From: UBA4246 sp045113695
Lineage (GTDB): Bacteria; Bacillota; Clostridia; Christensenellales; Aristaeellaceae
DNA: 64,000 bases
Assembly: GCA_045113695.1 (NCBI GenBank)
Contig: JBGUJG010000040.1
Span: 1 to 64,000, forward strand
Direction: 5' to 3'
Positions 26,513-36,278 of this stretch are shown here, piece after piece; the stretch's first letter is position 1; the number at the start of each line of letters is the position of its first letter. The notes under the pieces were generated by a model. It was not told where the DNA came from, did not search any database, and saw nothing but the letters and a program-made list of their open reading frames with translations. The position numbers and the translations under genes were made by a program.

Positions 26513-27546
26513 CAGTTGAGCACCCCGTGAGAGACCCCGGCCCAGCGGACCGTTTCCGTCTGCAGACGGCCCAGGGCGGACAGGATGCCCGGGTGGAAAG
26601 CGGTCGCCATCCGCGCGGCCAGCACTTCCCGCAGGTCTTCCGGCCCGGCGCCCTGCTTGACCAGGAGCTTGAGCTCGTTGACCGTCTCTTCCGCGCCGAA
26701 TTCCGGCTGCAGGGCGCCTTCCAGTTCCGCCCGGAGGGCTTCCACCGCGGGCCGCTCTTCTTCCAGCAGCTCCCGCATGCCGTCCAGGATCATCTGGTGG
26801 GTGAAATGCGGCTCCTGAAAGCTCAGCCCGGACATGGAGGAAATCACTTCCTCGGGGCAGCACAGGCCGGGATGCAGCAGGATCATCTCCCGTTGGGCAT
26901 TCCATGCGTAATCGAATTCCACCATCAGGAAACGGTTCAGGTACAGCTTTTCCTTTTCGAAAAAAACGCCTCTGTTTTCCCGGAACAGCTGGCTGATCAT
27001 CGTCCGGGCGAATAGAAAGCCGTTCAGATACAGCAGGCTGTGCAGCGTGGCCGACAGGGTGAACATTTTCTGGCGGCGCTCATGGTATTCCGGCGTCTGC
27101 ATGACGGCGGCGATTCTGCCGCCGAGCGATTCGTGCAGGGTGATCGCGGCCGCGCCCGGGCCCATCTCCCGGACGGTGCACCAGAGCCTCCGGACCAGCG
27201 AGAGGGCGGCCGGATATTCCTCCGGGTCAAACAGGGGAGAAGTGCCGCCGAAAATCATGATCCGCTGCAGCAGCATCTCTTCCCTGACAGAGATCAGGGG
27301 GAGCTCCCGGGCCAGCCCGTCGCGGACCGCCCGGCGGACCCTGGCGGCGTCCGCCGCGGCGGACGCTTGATTTTCCGCGGCCAGGTAGGAGGTCTCGAAG
27401 GCTTCCTGCCAGGTGCGGGATGAGCCCTGCCCGAAGATGCCGCCGCGGGCGCATGCTTCCGTCAGCTGCTGCCCGCAGACCTCGTCCCGCCGGGCGGTCA
27501 GAACGCCCAGGGTCCTCTCGGGCCAGGGAATGGCGCGGCGTGTCAT
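26512..27546 (-). CDS. conserved-looking helical protein of unknown function
   Basis: A 344-residue soluble protein I do not recognise. It is mostly helical, rich in Glu, Leu and Arg, with no membrane segment, no nucleotide-binding loop and no cysteine cluster. It begins 15 bases after the ligA stop and overlaps the pseudouridine synthase start, so it is a true operon member. ATG 27546 was chosen because GGAAAG stands five bases before it; a TTG four codons upstream is possible but less good. Function is open; the position between ligA and an RNA modification gene gives only a weak hint of a nucleic-acid role. Confidence 0.6.
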   Translation of the reverse strand: MTRRAIPWPERTLGVLTARRDEVCGQQLTEACARGGIFGQGSSRTWQEAFETSYLAAENQASAAADAARVRRAVRDGLARELPLISVREEMLLQRIMIFGGTSPLFDPEEYPAALSLVRRLWCTVREMGPGAAAITLHESLGGRIAAVMQTPEYHERRQKMFTLSATLHSLLYLNGFLFARTMISQLFRENRGVFFEKEKLYLNRFLMVEFDYAWNAQREMILLHPGLCCPEEVISSMSGLSFQEPHFTHQMILDGMRELLEEERPAVEALRAELEGALQPEFGAEETVNELKLLVKQGAGPEDLREVLAARMATAFHPGILSALGRLQTETVRWAGVSHGVLN

Positions 27547-27561
27547 ATATCTTTCCAAGGT

Positions 27562-29541
27562 TTACGGATTCCTCTCTGTCAATTTCAGGAACTCTTCTTC
27601 GGTCAGCACCGGGATGCCGAGCTGCCGGGCTTTGTCCAGCTTGCTGCCCGCGTTTTCCCCGGCGACGACGTACGAGGTCTTTTTGCTGACGCTGCCGGCG
27701 GCGGTGCCGCCCAGGCTGCGGATGAGGGCTTCGATCTGGCTGCGGGTAAAATGCGTCAGCGTGCCCGTCGCCACGACCGTCCTGCCGGTCAGGGGACCTT
27801 CCTTCGGCCCGGTTTCGGCGGCCTTGGGCCGGACGCCGACGGCGAGCAGCCGGCTGATCAGGGCCCCTGTTTCCGGGTCGGCAAAAAAGTCCGAGATGGA
27901 CTGGGCGACGACCAGGCCGATCTCGTCGATCTGGGAAAGCTCTTCCACTTTGGCGCTCATCAGCTTTTCCAGGGTGCCGAAGTGATTGGCCAGGTCCCGG
28001 GCGGTCACCCTGCCCACGTTCGGGATGCCGACGGCCATCAGGAAGCTGTCCAGCCCGCAGTCCCTGCTCTTGTCGAGCTCCGAAAGCAGCCTGTCCGTGC
28101 GCTTTTCCTGGAACCCCTCCAGGCCGAGCAGCTGCTCCCTGCTGAGGCGGTACAGGTCGGCCGGGTCGCGGACGCCCAGCCGGTCGTACAGCAGATCCGC
28201 CGTTTTTTCGGAAAACGCCTCGATGTCCATCGCCTCGCGGGAGGCGTAGTGCTTGAGGCGCATGACGGCCTGGGGCTTGCAGCCCGAGCGGTTCAGGCAG
28301 AACAGGAAAGCGCCTTTTTCGGTCAGGGGGCTGCCGCAGTACGGGCAGCATGCGGGCTTTTCGATCGGGGTCCCGGGTTCGTTTTCATCCACGCAGCCGG
28401 TGATCTCCGGGATCACGTCGTTGGAGCGGCGGATCCAGACCCGGACGCCCAGGCGGAGCTTCTTGCGCTGAATGTCTTCCCAGTTGTTGAGGGTGGCCTT
28501 GCGCACGGTGACCCCGGCAAAATCGACCGGCTCCACGTGGGCCAGCGGGGTCAGCTTGCCGGTCCGCCCCAGTTCCCAGGAGACGCTTCTGAGCACGGTG
28601 GTATTTTCTTCCGCGGCGAACTTGTAGGCGATGGCCCAGCGGGGAAATTTGTCCGTATAGCCGAAGGCCTGCCGGGTTTCTTCGTCCATCACCTTGATGA
28701 CCGCCCCGTCGATCAGGAAATCCAGTTCCGGCCGGGCCTTTTCAATATCCTGGATGGCTTTCCGGACGCCTTCCCGGCTGTCTTCGACCCTGAAATAGGG
28801 GCTGACGGGGAAGCCCTGCTCCCGGAGGAAGGCGATCATCCCTTCCTGGGAATGGTAGGGGGGATTTTCGATCGTGCCGATCTGGTAGAAAAAGGCGCTC
28901 AGCCGGCGGGAGCGGGTAACGGCAGGGTCCAGGTTGCGCAGGGCGCCGGCCGCGGCGTTCCGGGCGTTTTTGAGCGGCACCTGCGCGGTCTCGTTGTAGG
29001 CTTTCAGGGCGGACAGGCGCATGATGCACTCCCCGTGCACCTCGATCGTTCCCTGCCAGGGAATTCGGAAGGGCACGTCGGTGATCGTCCGGGCCTGGGG
29101 GAGGATGGCTTCGCCCGTTTCCCCGTTGCCCCGGGTGGCTGCCTGGGTCAGAAGGCCGTTTTCATACGTCAGGTTCAGCGTCAGGCCGTCGAACTTGTAC
29201 TCGATCCCGTAGCGCAGCGGGGCGGAAAGCCCCATATCCCGGTGAAGCTTCTCCATCCGGTCAAACCATGCGTCCAGTTCGTCAAAGCTCTGGGCCTTGT
29301 CCAGGCTCCACAGGCGGGAAAGATGGCGGTGCGGCTCAAAGGACGAAAGGGGCGCCCCGCCGACCCGGTGGGTGGGGGAGTCCGGCAGGACGACGCCGGT
29401 TTCCTTTTCCATCCGGAGCAGTCGGTTGTACATCGCGTCCCACTCCGCGTCAGAGATGACCGGCTCGGAAAGAGTATAATAGGCGTATGCCGTTTCGTTC
29501 AGCCGGTCGACCAGCTGCTGCATTTCCTGTTTGGTTTCCAT
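27562..29541 (-). CDS. ligA: NAD-dependent DNA ligase LigA
   Basis: A 659-residue replicative ligase that seals nicks in DNA with NAD. The order is domain Ia, adenylation domain with Lys116 in the YKFDG motif, OB fold, four-cysteine zinc finger (CPYCG ... CLNRSGC near 390-420), helix-hairpin-helix region and a BRCT domain at the C-terminus. Length is normal for the family. It follows pcrA by about 90 bases, the gene order common in Firmicutes. RBS AAAGGCGG lies before the ATG. Confidence 0.97.
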   Translation of the reverse strand: METKQEMQQLVDRLNETAYAYYTLSEPVISDAEWDAMYNRLLRMEKETGVVLPDSPTHRVGGAPLSSFEPHRHLSRLWSLDKAQSFDELDAWFDRMEKLHRDMGLSAPLRYGIEYKFDGLTLNLTYENGLLTQAATRGNGETGEAILPQARTITDVPFRIPWQGTIEVHGECIMRLSALKAYNETAQVPLKNARNAAAGALRNLDPAVTRSRRLSAFFYQIGTIENPPYHSQEGMIAFLREQGFPVSPYFRVEDSREGVRKAIQDIEKARPELDFLIDGAVIKVMDEETRQAFGYTDKFPRWAIAYKFAAEENTTVLRSVSWELGRTGKLTPLAHVEPVDFAGVTVRKATLNNWEDIQRKKLRLGVRVWIRRSNDVIPEITGCVDENEPGTPIEKPACCPYCGSPLTEKGAFLFCLNRSGCKPQAVMRLKHYASREAMDIEAFSEKTADLLYDRLGVRDPADLYRLSREQLLGLEGFQEKRTDRLLSELDKSRDCGLDSFLMAVGIPNVGRVTARDLANHFGTLEKLMSAKVEELSQIDEIGLVVAQSISDFFADPETGALISRLLAVGVRPKAAETGPKEGPLTGRTVVATGTLTHFTRSQIEALIRSLGGTAAGSVSKKTSYVVAGENAGSKLDKARQLGIPVLTEEEFLKLTERNP

Positions 29542-29632
29542 AGGTACCGCCTTTTCTTTCTGGCTGAACTGGGAAGTTCGGGCCGGCCGGCCGGAACCGG
29601 CGGGTCAGACGCCGGGCGGAGCGCTGGCCCGC

Positions 29633-31897
29633 TCAGGAATCGATTTTGAAGATCGGGGCGATGGACAGGGCAAACTCTTTGACCCCGTAAGCGGTAAAGG
29701 AGATGGAGATGCGGGCTTCGCCGCCCTTTCCCCAGATCTTTTCCACCGTGCCTTCGCCGAACTTGCGGTGCATCACGCGGTCGCCGGGCTTGTACATGTT
29801 CAGCAGGGCAGAACTGCTCAGGGGCCGGGCGGCGGAGCCGACAAACCCCTTGGAGACCCCGGGAATCGACGCCGGGTCGCGCTTCTGCCCCATGCCGGGC
29901 ACGCCGAAATCCGTCAGCCGGGGCGGTCGGGCAAAGCTGCGCTGGCGCGGCGCCTCCTCGCCGAAGTGCTGCCGGGCTGTTTTTTGGACGTCGTTGATCA
30001 GGCGGTCGGGGATCTCTTTGAGGAAGATGCTCGGGGCGTTATGATTGATCTGGTTGTAGAACGTGCGCTGCCGCGCGCAGGAAAGAAACAGATGCTTTTT
30101 CGCCCGGGTGATCCCCACATAGGCAAGCCGCCGCTCCTCTTCCAGCCGGCCGTCTTCCGTGACGGCCCGGTGGTTGGGAAAGAGGTTTTCCTCCATGCCG
30201 GCGATGAAAACGGCGTCGTATTCAAGTCCCTTGGCTGCGTGGAGCGTCATCAGCGTCACGTACTGGGGGGCATCTTCCTGCCGGTCCAGGTCGGTGATCA
30301 GGGAGACGTTTTCCAGATACCCGCTCAGGGAATGGTCTCCGGTTTTGGTTTCATACTCGCGCACGGCGCTCAGCAGCTCGCGCAGGTTGTCCCTGCGGGC
30401 TTCATAGGTTTCCGCGTCCTCGCTGTCCAGCTGCTGGGAAAGCCCGGTTTCGTCCAGCACATGGGTGACGTAGTCCGTCAGCTGCATGTCTTCCTGCTCG
30501 GCGATCAGGCGCAGCATCAGTCCGGCAAACGCGGATACGCAGCGGCGGGGCCGGGCGGAGAGGGTTTCAGGCGGGTCCGGCAGGACGCTGAACAGGGGGA
30601 CTTCCTGCCTGGCCGCCTCCGCTTCCAGCTGGGCGACCGTGGCGTCGCCGATGGCCCGCTTGGGGGTGTTGATGATCCGTTTGAGCGATACCGTATCCGC
30701 CGGGTTCACGATCACGCGCAGGTAGGCCAGGGCATCCTTGATCTCCCGCCGGTCGTAAAAGCGCGTCCCGCCGAACACCCGGTAAGGAAGCCCTGCGCGG
30801 ACGAACATTTCTTCGATGACGCGGCTCTGGGGATGGGAGCGGTACAGGACGGCCATCTCCCCGAAAGGCGTTCCGTTCCGGTTCAGCTGCCGGACCCTTT
30901 CGCAGATCCAGGCGGCCTCGTCGCGTTCGTCGCCGGCGGTGTAGAGCTGTATTTTTTCGCCCTGCGGGGCCTCGGTCCAAAGGACTTTTTCCTTCCGGCC
31001 CCCGTTGTGGGCGATCACCTGGTTGGCGGCGTCCAGGATATTGGCGGTGGAACGGTAGTTCTGCTCCAGCTTGATGACGCGGACGTCGCCGAAGTCCTTT
31101 TCAAACTCCAGGATGTTGCGGATGTCCGCCCCGCGCCAGCCGTAGATGGACTGGTCGTCGTCTCCCACCACGCACAGGTTGCGGGAAATGTCCGTCAGCA
31201 GGCGGACAAACTGGTACTGGACGTAGTTGGTGTCCTGGTATTCGTCCACCAGGACGTGCAGGAACTTCCGCTGGTAGTATTCCAGTACCGGCGGATGGTC
31301 CACGAACAGCTGGAGGGTTTTGTTCAGCAGGTCGTCAAAATCAAGAGCGCTGTATTCCAGCAGCGTCCTGTCATAGGCTGTAAAAACGTCGTGCAGGAGC
31401 TGGGAGCGCCTGGTCTTGTCGGACTGGGCGAACCAGTCGTCCGCGCTCAGCAGGCGGTTTTTCGCGTTCGAGATCTCCCGGCGGATCTCCTTGGGCGGCA
31501 GGTATTTGTCGTCGATATTGAGCTTCTTGCCGATATCCCGGATCACCCGCAGCTGATCGTCTTCATCGTAGATGGTGAAGGACCGCTTGTACCCGAGCTT
31601 TTCGATGTCCCGCCGGAGGATCCGCACACAGACGGAGTGGAAGGTGCCGATCCACATGTCCGCCGCTTTTTCGGCGCCGACCAGCTTTTCCACCCGGGTC
31701 TGCATCTCCCTGGCGGCCTTGTTGGTGAAGGTCAGCGCCAGGATCCGCCAGGCGGGGACGCCATGCTCCAGTAGGTTGGCGATCCGGCAGGTCAGCGTTC
31801 TGGTCTTGCCGCTGCCTGCGCCGGCCAGAATCAGCAGGGGGCCTTCTAGTACGTTGACGGCTTCAAGCTGCTTGGGATTCAACATCGAAAGATCCAT
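29633..31897 (-). CDS. pcrA: UvrD/Rep family DNA helicase PcrA
   Basis: A 754-residue superfamily 1 3'-to-5' helicase used in repair and plasmid replication. Walker A is GAGSGKT near residue 26, motif II is DEYQDT near 220 and the later motifs GLEYDAVF and YVGITRAK are present. The C-terminal tail ends in a Tudor-like PcrA domain (KPGDRVMHRKFGEG), which binds RNA polymerase in related species. It heads the operon pcrA-ligA-unknown-rluA-HAD. Confidence 0.95.
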   Translation of the reverse strand: MDLSMLNPKQLEAVNVLEGPLLILAGAGSGKTRTLTCRIANLLEHGVPAWRILALTFTNKAAREMQTRVEKLVGAEKAADMWIGTFHSVCVRILRRDIEKLGYKRSFTIYDEDDQLRVIRDIGKKLNIDDKYLPPKEIRREISNAKNRLLSADDWFAQSDKTRRSQLLHDVFTAYDRTLLEYSALDFDDLLNKTLQLFVDHPPVLEYYQRKFLHVLVDEYQDTNYVQYQFVRLLTDISRNLCVVGDDDQSIYGWRGADIRNILEFEKDFGDVRVIKLEQNYRSTANILDAANQVIAHNGGRKEKVLWTEAPQGEKIQLYTAGDERDEAAWICERVRQLNRNGTPFGEMAVLYRSHPQSRVIEEMFVRAGLPYRVFGGTRFYDRREIKDALAYLRVIVNPADTVSLKRIINTPKRAIGDATVAQLEAEAARQEVPLFSVLPDPPETLSARPRRCVSAFAGLMLRLIAEQEDMQLTDYVTHVLDETGLSQQLDSEDAETYEARRDNLRELLSAVREYETKTGDHSLSGYLENVSLITDLDRQEDAPQYVTLMTLHAAKGLEYDAVFIAGMEENLFPNHRAVTEDGRLEEERRLAYVGITRAKKHLFLSCARQRTFYNQINHNAPSIFLKEIPDRLINDVQKTARQHFGEEAPRQRSFARPPRLTDFGVPGMGQKRDPASIPGVSKGFVGSAARPLSSSALLNMYKPGDRVMHRKFGEGTVEKIWGKGGEARISISFTAYGVKEFALSIAPIFKIDS

Positions 31898-31958
31898 CGT
31901 TTCACGCTCCTGTTACTCTGGCTGCGGTCCGTTTTCCGGAAAGCAGTCGACCGTTTCC

Positions 31959-31967
31959 ATTATATCA
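31959..31967 (-). promoter_or_regulatory. extended -10 promoter candidate for pcrA
   Basis: On the minus strand TGATATAAT gives an extended -10 box about 65 bases before the pcrA start. No good -35 box is found at the usual distance. Confidence 0.4.
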
Positions 31968-32066
31968 CACTTTTCCGGCTCCGTCCCCGTAATATCAGAA
32001 ATTTCTTACATTTTTATGCAATTTGATCAGGGGCCGGGAAACAGGGAACGGCCCTTCAGTTTTCCG

Positions 32067-32096
32067 TTGCCTGTCCGGCGTAAACCGTGCTATAAT
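32067..32096 (+). promoter_or_regulatory. promoter of the DUF6062-addB operon
   Basis: TTGCCT (32067-32072) and TATAAT (32091-32096) are separated by 18 bases, 32 bases before the start codon. Confidence 0.6.
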
Positions 32097-32127
32097 CAAA
32101 GGGATAAAAAACAGATCGGAGGCCGTT

Positions 32128-32856
32128 ATGAAGGATCATCTGGAAACCGCCCCGGTGTGGGACGCGGTCAGGCAGACGGCGCAGTGCCCCTTCTGCGCGC
32201 TCAGGAGCATGATTGAAAAGCAGAGCGTCGAGCGTTTCCTGGGCGGCGCGGTGATGGAACCGGACATCCGGATCCGGACGAACGCCGCGGGCTTCTGTCC
32301 TGCCCATCACCGGCTGCTGATGGAACAGAAGGATTATCACGGCTATGCCCTGATGATGGATACCAGGCTCAAAGAAGCCGCCGGCCAGGCGGCGCCGGTC
32401 CTTTCCGCCCTGGGGAAGGGAAGCCTCTTCGGGGGCCGGAATACGGACAAGGCGGCCAGAAAGCTGCGGGAAATCACCTCCCGCTGCCTGGTCTGCGAGA
32501 GCATGCATGACCATGTGAAAGCCTACCGGGAAACGTTCTTCCGCCTGTATCAGCAGGACGGGACGTTCAGGGCCGCATTCGCCGCCGGCCACGGCGTCTG
32601 CCTGTCAGACCTGCCGGAACTCATCGCCGAGGCGGGCAGGCGGCTGTCCGGAGAGAATCAGCGCGGCTTCCTGGAGGCCGTGTCAGAGACGGCGCTCCGG
32701 TCGTTTGAAACCGCCCAGGAGGATCTGGACGCCCTGTGCAGTTCTTTTCATGTCGGCAGCGAGCACAAGAACAATCCCCGGTGCCGCGGCGCGCTGGAAA
32801 GGGCGGTCAATCTGCTGCGCGGCAGCACCTTTGAAACGGAAGAGATCAGTAAATGA
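32128..32856 (+). CDS. DUF6062 family cysteine-rich protein
   Basis: A 242-residue soluble protein of the DUF6062 type found in Clostridia. Conserved Cys/His pairs suggest metal binding: CPFC (20 and 23), FCPAHH (57-61) and CLVCESMHDH further on, plus a GHGVCL segment. Its function is unknown. RBS CGGAGG precedes ATG 32128; an earlier start in the same frame lies upstream of the promoter and is rejected. Its stop overlaps the addB start as ATGA, so the two are translated together, which may hint at a DNA-related role. Confidence 0.75.
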   Translation: MKDHLETAPVWDAVRQTAQCPFCALRSMIEKQSVERFLGGAVMEPDIRIRTNAAGFCPAHHRLLMEQKDYHGYALMMDTRLKEAAGQAAPVLSALGKGSLFGGRNTDKAARKLREITSRCLVCESMHDHVKAYRETFFRLYQQDGTFRAAFAAGHGVCLSDLPELIAEAGRRLSGENQRGFLEAVSETALRSFETAQEDLDALCSSFHVGSEHKNNPRCRGALERAVNLLRGSTFETEEISK

Positions 32857-35800
32857 TTCACTTTTATTTCGGCCGCTCCGGCCAGACCTGGCCCTGCGCG
32901 GCCCGGCTCGTCCGGCAGGCGCGGGACGCGGGAAAGCCTGTCTTTCTGCTGGTGCCCCAGCAGTATACCCTGTCCGCCGAGCGGATGCTGATCCGGCATT
33001 TCGGGACGGAAGGTTTTTTTGACGTGGACGTACTGTCCCCAGCCCGGCTCAGGTCACGGGTGTTTTCCCGCGCCGGCGGGCCGGACATGATCCGGATCGA
33101 CAGCCTGGGAAAGGCCATGACGGTGGCCCGGATCCTGGAAAGGGAAAAGGATCATCTGGTCTACTATGCCTCTGCGGTCGGCCGTCAGGGGCTTTGCGAC
33201 CGTGTCGGCGCGATGATCTCGGAGTTCAAGCGCGCCCGGGTCCTGCCGGAGGCGCTGGCGGAATACGCTTCTTCCCTGCCCGAAGGGGCCGGGCGTGACA
33301 AACTGACCGACCTGGCCCGTCTTTATGCCGCCTATGAAGAGAGCCTTTCCGGCCGTTTTGTGGACGGGGAGGACGCCCTGGAAGAGCTGGTCCGCCGGAT
33401 CCCCCTGTCGGACGAGCTGCGGGAAGCCCGCCTGATCATCTGCGGCTTTGACGTGCTGACGGAGGAAATGGGCCGGATTGCCCTGGCCCAGGCCGGCAGC
33501 GGGCCGGTGGACGTCGTGATGTGCGGGGATCCGGAGGACGAGGCCTTCGGTCCTGTGACCGAGAGCGTCGGGCGCCTGATGGAAGCCTTCCCTGGGCAGG
33601 CGGACATGACCCGGATTCAGGAACCGGTTTCCTTTCCGGCGGACATTGCCTTCCTGGAAAAAAACCTGCTCAGCCCGGAGCACGGAACCTACGCCGCCGT
33701 TCCGTCCTCTGTCCGCCTGTATGCGGCGCCTTCCCCGTATGCCGAGGCGCACCATGCGGCCGAAGAGATCCTGTCCCTGTGGCTGCAGGGGGTTCCGTTT
33801 TCCTCTGTGACGGTGCTCTGCGGGACAGAAGAACACTATTTTTCCGTTCTGGATGAAGTGCTGACCGCCTGCCGGATCCCGCATCATCTGAACCGCAAGC
33901 TGTCCGCTGACCGCCTGGGCCCGGCGGCTTTTCTGACCGCCGCACTGGAGGCCGTTGCCGGAGGCTATTATCCGGACGATATGATCCGCCTGATCAAAAC
34001 GGGCTATCTGCCGGTCACGGAGGAAGAGGGCTTTCTTCTTGAAAACTACATCCTGGCCTTCGGCATCCGCGGAAACATGTTCCGCAGACCTTTTGCCCGG
34101 GGCGGGGATCAGGCGGCGGAGATGGAGGCCGTCCGCGCCCGGATGATGGAGCCGCTCGAAACGCTGAGGGAGGGTCTGAAGAACGCCAGGGACGCGGACG
34201 AAAGCCTGGGCGTTTTATTCGGGTTCCTTTCCGGAACCGGCGCCTATGAGAAAATGCTTTCCCAGGCGGATGCGCTGGAACAGGCCGGAAAACCGGAAGA
34301 AGCCAGCCAGCTCCGCCAGGTCTGGAAAACGCTGATGGACCTGCTGGACCAGATGCATGAGCTGGCGGGCGGCAGCCGGATGACAGGCGCGGAAGCGGCC
34401 GGGCTGCTGAAGACGGGCCTGGAGAACGCGGAGCTGTCCGCCCTGCCGCAGAGCGCCGACAGCGTGATCTGCGGGGTGCTGGGCAACGCCGCGCTGACCC
34501 GGCCGGACTATCTGTTCGTGATGGGCCTGAACGACGGGATCCTGAGCCGGGACGACAGCGGCCTGATGACCGAAGAAGAGAAGCTCACGGCGGAAAAGCA
34601 GCTGAAGGTCCACCTGTCCCTGGACCGGCAGGGCCGTCTGCTTCTGTCCCGGCTGGACGTCTACAAAGCCCTGACAGACGCTGGCAGACGCCTGTACCTG
34701 TCCCATGCCCAGGCCCTGCAGGACGGTACGGCGCTCAGGCCGCTGGACCTGCTGGGCACCGTCCGCAGGATGTTTCCCGCCCTGGTGGAGGAAGGGGGCG
34801 TCACCGCCCCGCAGGGGCCGGCGCGACCGGTGGCCCTGCTGCCCGCCCTGGAAGGTTTGGGGGAAAAACTGAGAAGCAGTCTGATGACGGAGGAATGGCG
34901 GGACGCCTGGCGCTATGTCTGTCAGAGGGAGCCGGAAAGGGCATCCGCCCTGCTGGACGCCTTCGCCGTCCGGGATCTTCAGGCGCCCCTTCCGCCCGAG
35001 GTCTCCCACCAGCTCTTTCTGGACCGGGTCACCAGCGTCAACCGGGTGGAGACCTTCGCGGTCTGCCCGTTCAGACATTTCTTTGTGTACGGCCTCAAGC
35101 CCAGGCAGCGCGCCGTCTGGAAGCTTCAGCCGTCCGACACGGGGTCGTTCTATCACCGGGCCATGGAAGGATTTGCCAGGCTCCTGCCCAGCCTGCCGGA
35201 CTGGCCGAAGGTCACCAGGCAGGAAGTCGAACAGCTGATGGACAGCGCCGCCCGGGAGGCCATGGACCCGATGATGCAGGGCCTGATGGAGGATTCAGCC
35301 CTGCGCCGCTACGATTATCAGCGTTACCGCCGTCTTTTGTTCCGGGCGGCCTGGACGTTCACCCAGGCGGCCAGGCATTCCGCGTTTCGCCAGCAGATGG
35401 GGGACGCCGAGCTCCGATTCGGCTATGATGACGGCGGCCTGCCCCCGGTCGTGCTGACCCTGTCCGACGGGAGCCGGGTGCTCGTCCGGGGAATCATCGA
35501 CCGGGTGGAGCGCTGCCAGGGGGACGCGGGCCTGTATTTCCGCGTGACCGATTTTAAAATGCCGGATATGAGCCTGGAGCCCTCGAAAATCTTCTGGGGA
35601 ACGCAGCTGCAGCTGCTGATCTATCTGAACGCGGTCATGAATTCACTGGAAGACGGCATTCCGGCAGGGGCATACTATTTCCACCTGGCCGACCCGCTGC
35701 TGGCCGATCCGGATAGAAAAGCGGACATCGAGCGCAAGCTGGCCCAGGCGCTGAGCCTCAAGGGCATCACGCTGCGGGACGCCGCCGTGATCCGCCTGAT

Positions 35801-36197
35801 GGACGACGGAGACCCGCCGCTTTCGATGCCTTCCCTGATCAGGGCGGACGGGGATTTCCTCAAAAACAGGCAGCTGGCCACGCTGGAAGAAATGCGCCGG
35901 CTGATGGAACATGCCAGGAAAGCGGCTTCGGTCATGGCGGAAAAGATCCGTCAGGGGGTCATCTGCGCCGCTCCGCTGGTCCTGCCGGGCCAGGAGAGCC
36001 CGTGCGTGCGCTGCGCCATGCGGGAGGTCTGCCGCAGCCAGGCGCCGGACAGCGCGGTGATGCCCCGACAGGGCGGCGAGCTGACCTTCGATGAGCTGAT
36101 CGGGAAGGTTTCCCTGGGGGAAACGCCGGACTATTTCGGCCCGGAGCGTCCGAACGGGGCTGTGAGCAGAGCCGGGCAGGCTCATGAGGAGGGGTAA
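32853..36197 (+). CDS. addB: AddB-like subunit of a helicase-nuclease (PD-(D/E)XK, iron-sulfur)
   Basis: A 1114-residue protein resembling the AddB subunit that processes DNA double-strand breaks for recombination. The N-terminus keeps the AddB opening (MIHFYFGRSG) but the Walker A end is changed: GRSGQTW instead of a GKT/GKS loop, so ATP binding is doubtful. The C-terminal RecB-type nuclease has RGIIDRVE and VTDFKM. One cysteine in AVCPFRHF and three in CVRCAMREVC match the four iron-sulfur ligands of AddB. addA, normally adjacent, is not downstream; a metallophosphoesterase gene follows instead. Confidence 0.85.
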   Translation: MIHFYFGRSGQTWPCAARLVRQARDAGKPVFLLVPQQYTLSAERMLIRHFGTEGFFDVDVLSPARLRSRVFSRAGGPDMIRIDSLGKAMTVARILEREKDHLVYYASAVGRQGLCDRVGAMISEFKRARVLPEALAEYASSLPEGAGRDKLTDLARLYAAYEESLSGRFVDGEDALEELVRRIPLSDELREARLIICGFDVLTEEMGRIALAQAGSGPVDVVMCGDPEDEAFGPVTESVGRLMEAFPGQADMTRIQEPVSFPADIAFLEKNLLSPEHGTYAAVPSSVRLYAAPSPYAEAHHAAEEILSLWLQGVPFSSVTVLCGTEEHYFSVLDEVLTACRIPHHLNRKLSADRLGPAAFLTAALEAVAGGYYPDDMIRLIKTGYLPVTEEEGFLLENYILAFGIRGNMFRRPFARGGDQAAEMEAVRARMMEPLETLREGLKNARDADESLGVLFGFLSGTGAYEKMLSQADALEQAGKPEEASQLRQVWKTLMDLLDQMHELAGGSRMTGAEAAGLLKTGLENAELSALPQSADSVICGVLGNAALTRPDYLFVMGLNDGILSRDDSGLMTEEEKLTAEKQLKVHLSLDRQGRLLLSRLDVYKALTDAGRRLYLSHAQALQDGTALRPLDLLGTVRRMFPALVEEGGVTAPQGPARPVALLPALEGLGEKLRSSLMTEEWRDAWRYVCQREPERASALLDAFAVRDLQAPLPPEVSHQLFLDRVTSVNRVETFAVCPFRHFFVYGLKPRQRAVWKLQPSDTGSFYHRAMEGFARLLPSLPDWPKVTRQEVEQLMDSAAREAMDPMMQGLMEDSALRRYDYQRYRRLLFRAAWTFTQAARHSAFRQQMGDAELRFGYDDGGLPPVVLTLSDGSRVLVRGIIDRVERCQGDAGLYFRVTDFKMPDMSLEPSKIFWGTQLQLLIYLNAVMNSLEDGIPAGAYYFHLADPLLADPDRKADIERKLAQALSLKGITLRDAAVIRLMDDGDPPLSMPSLIRADGDFLKNRQLATLEEMRRLMEHARKAASVMAEKIRQGVICAAPLVLPGQESPCVRCAMREVCRSQAPDSAVMPRQGGELTFDELIGKVSLGETPDYFGPERPNGAVSRAGQAHEEG

Positions 36198-36214
36198 ATA
36201 ATTTTTCCTTCCCG

Positions 36215-36243
36215 TTGCAAATCAGCCGGGCGGAAGGTATAAT
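36215..36243 (+). promoter_or_regulatory. promoter of the metallophosphoesterase-ppk1 operon
   Basis: TTGCAA (36215-36220) and TATAAT (36238-36243) are spaced by 17 bases; the start codon is at 36279. Confidence 0.7.
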
Positions 36244-36278
36244 AGTTCGCGACAGAAAACTGGTGGGAGAAGGAAGGC

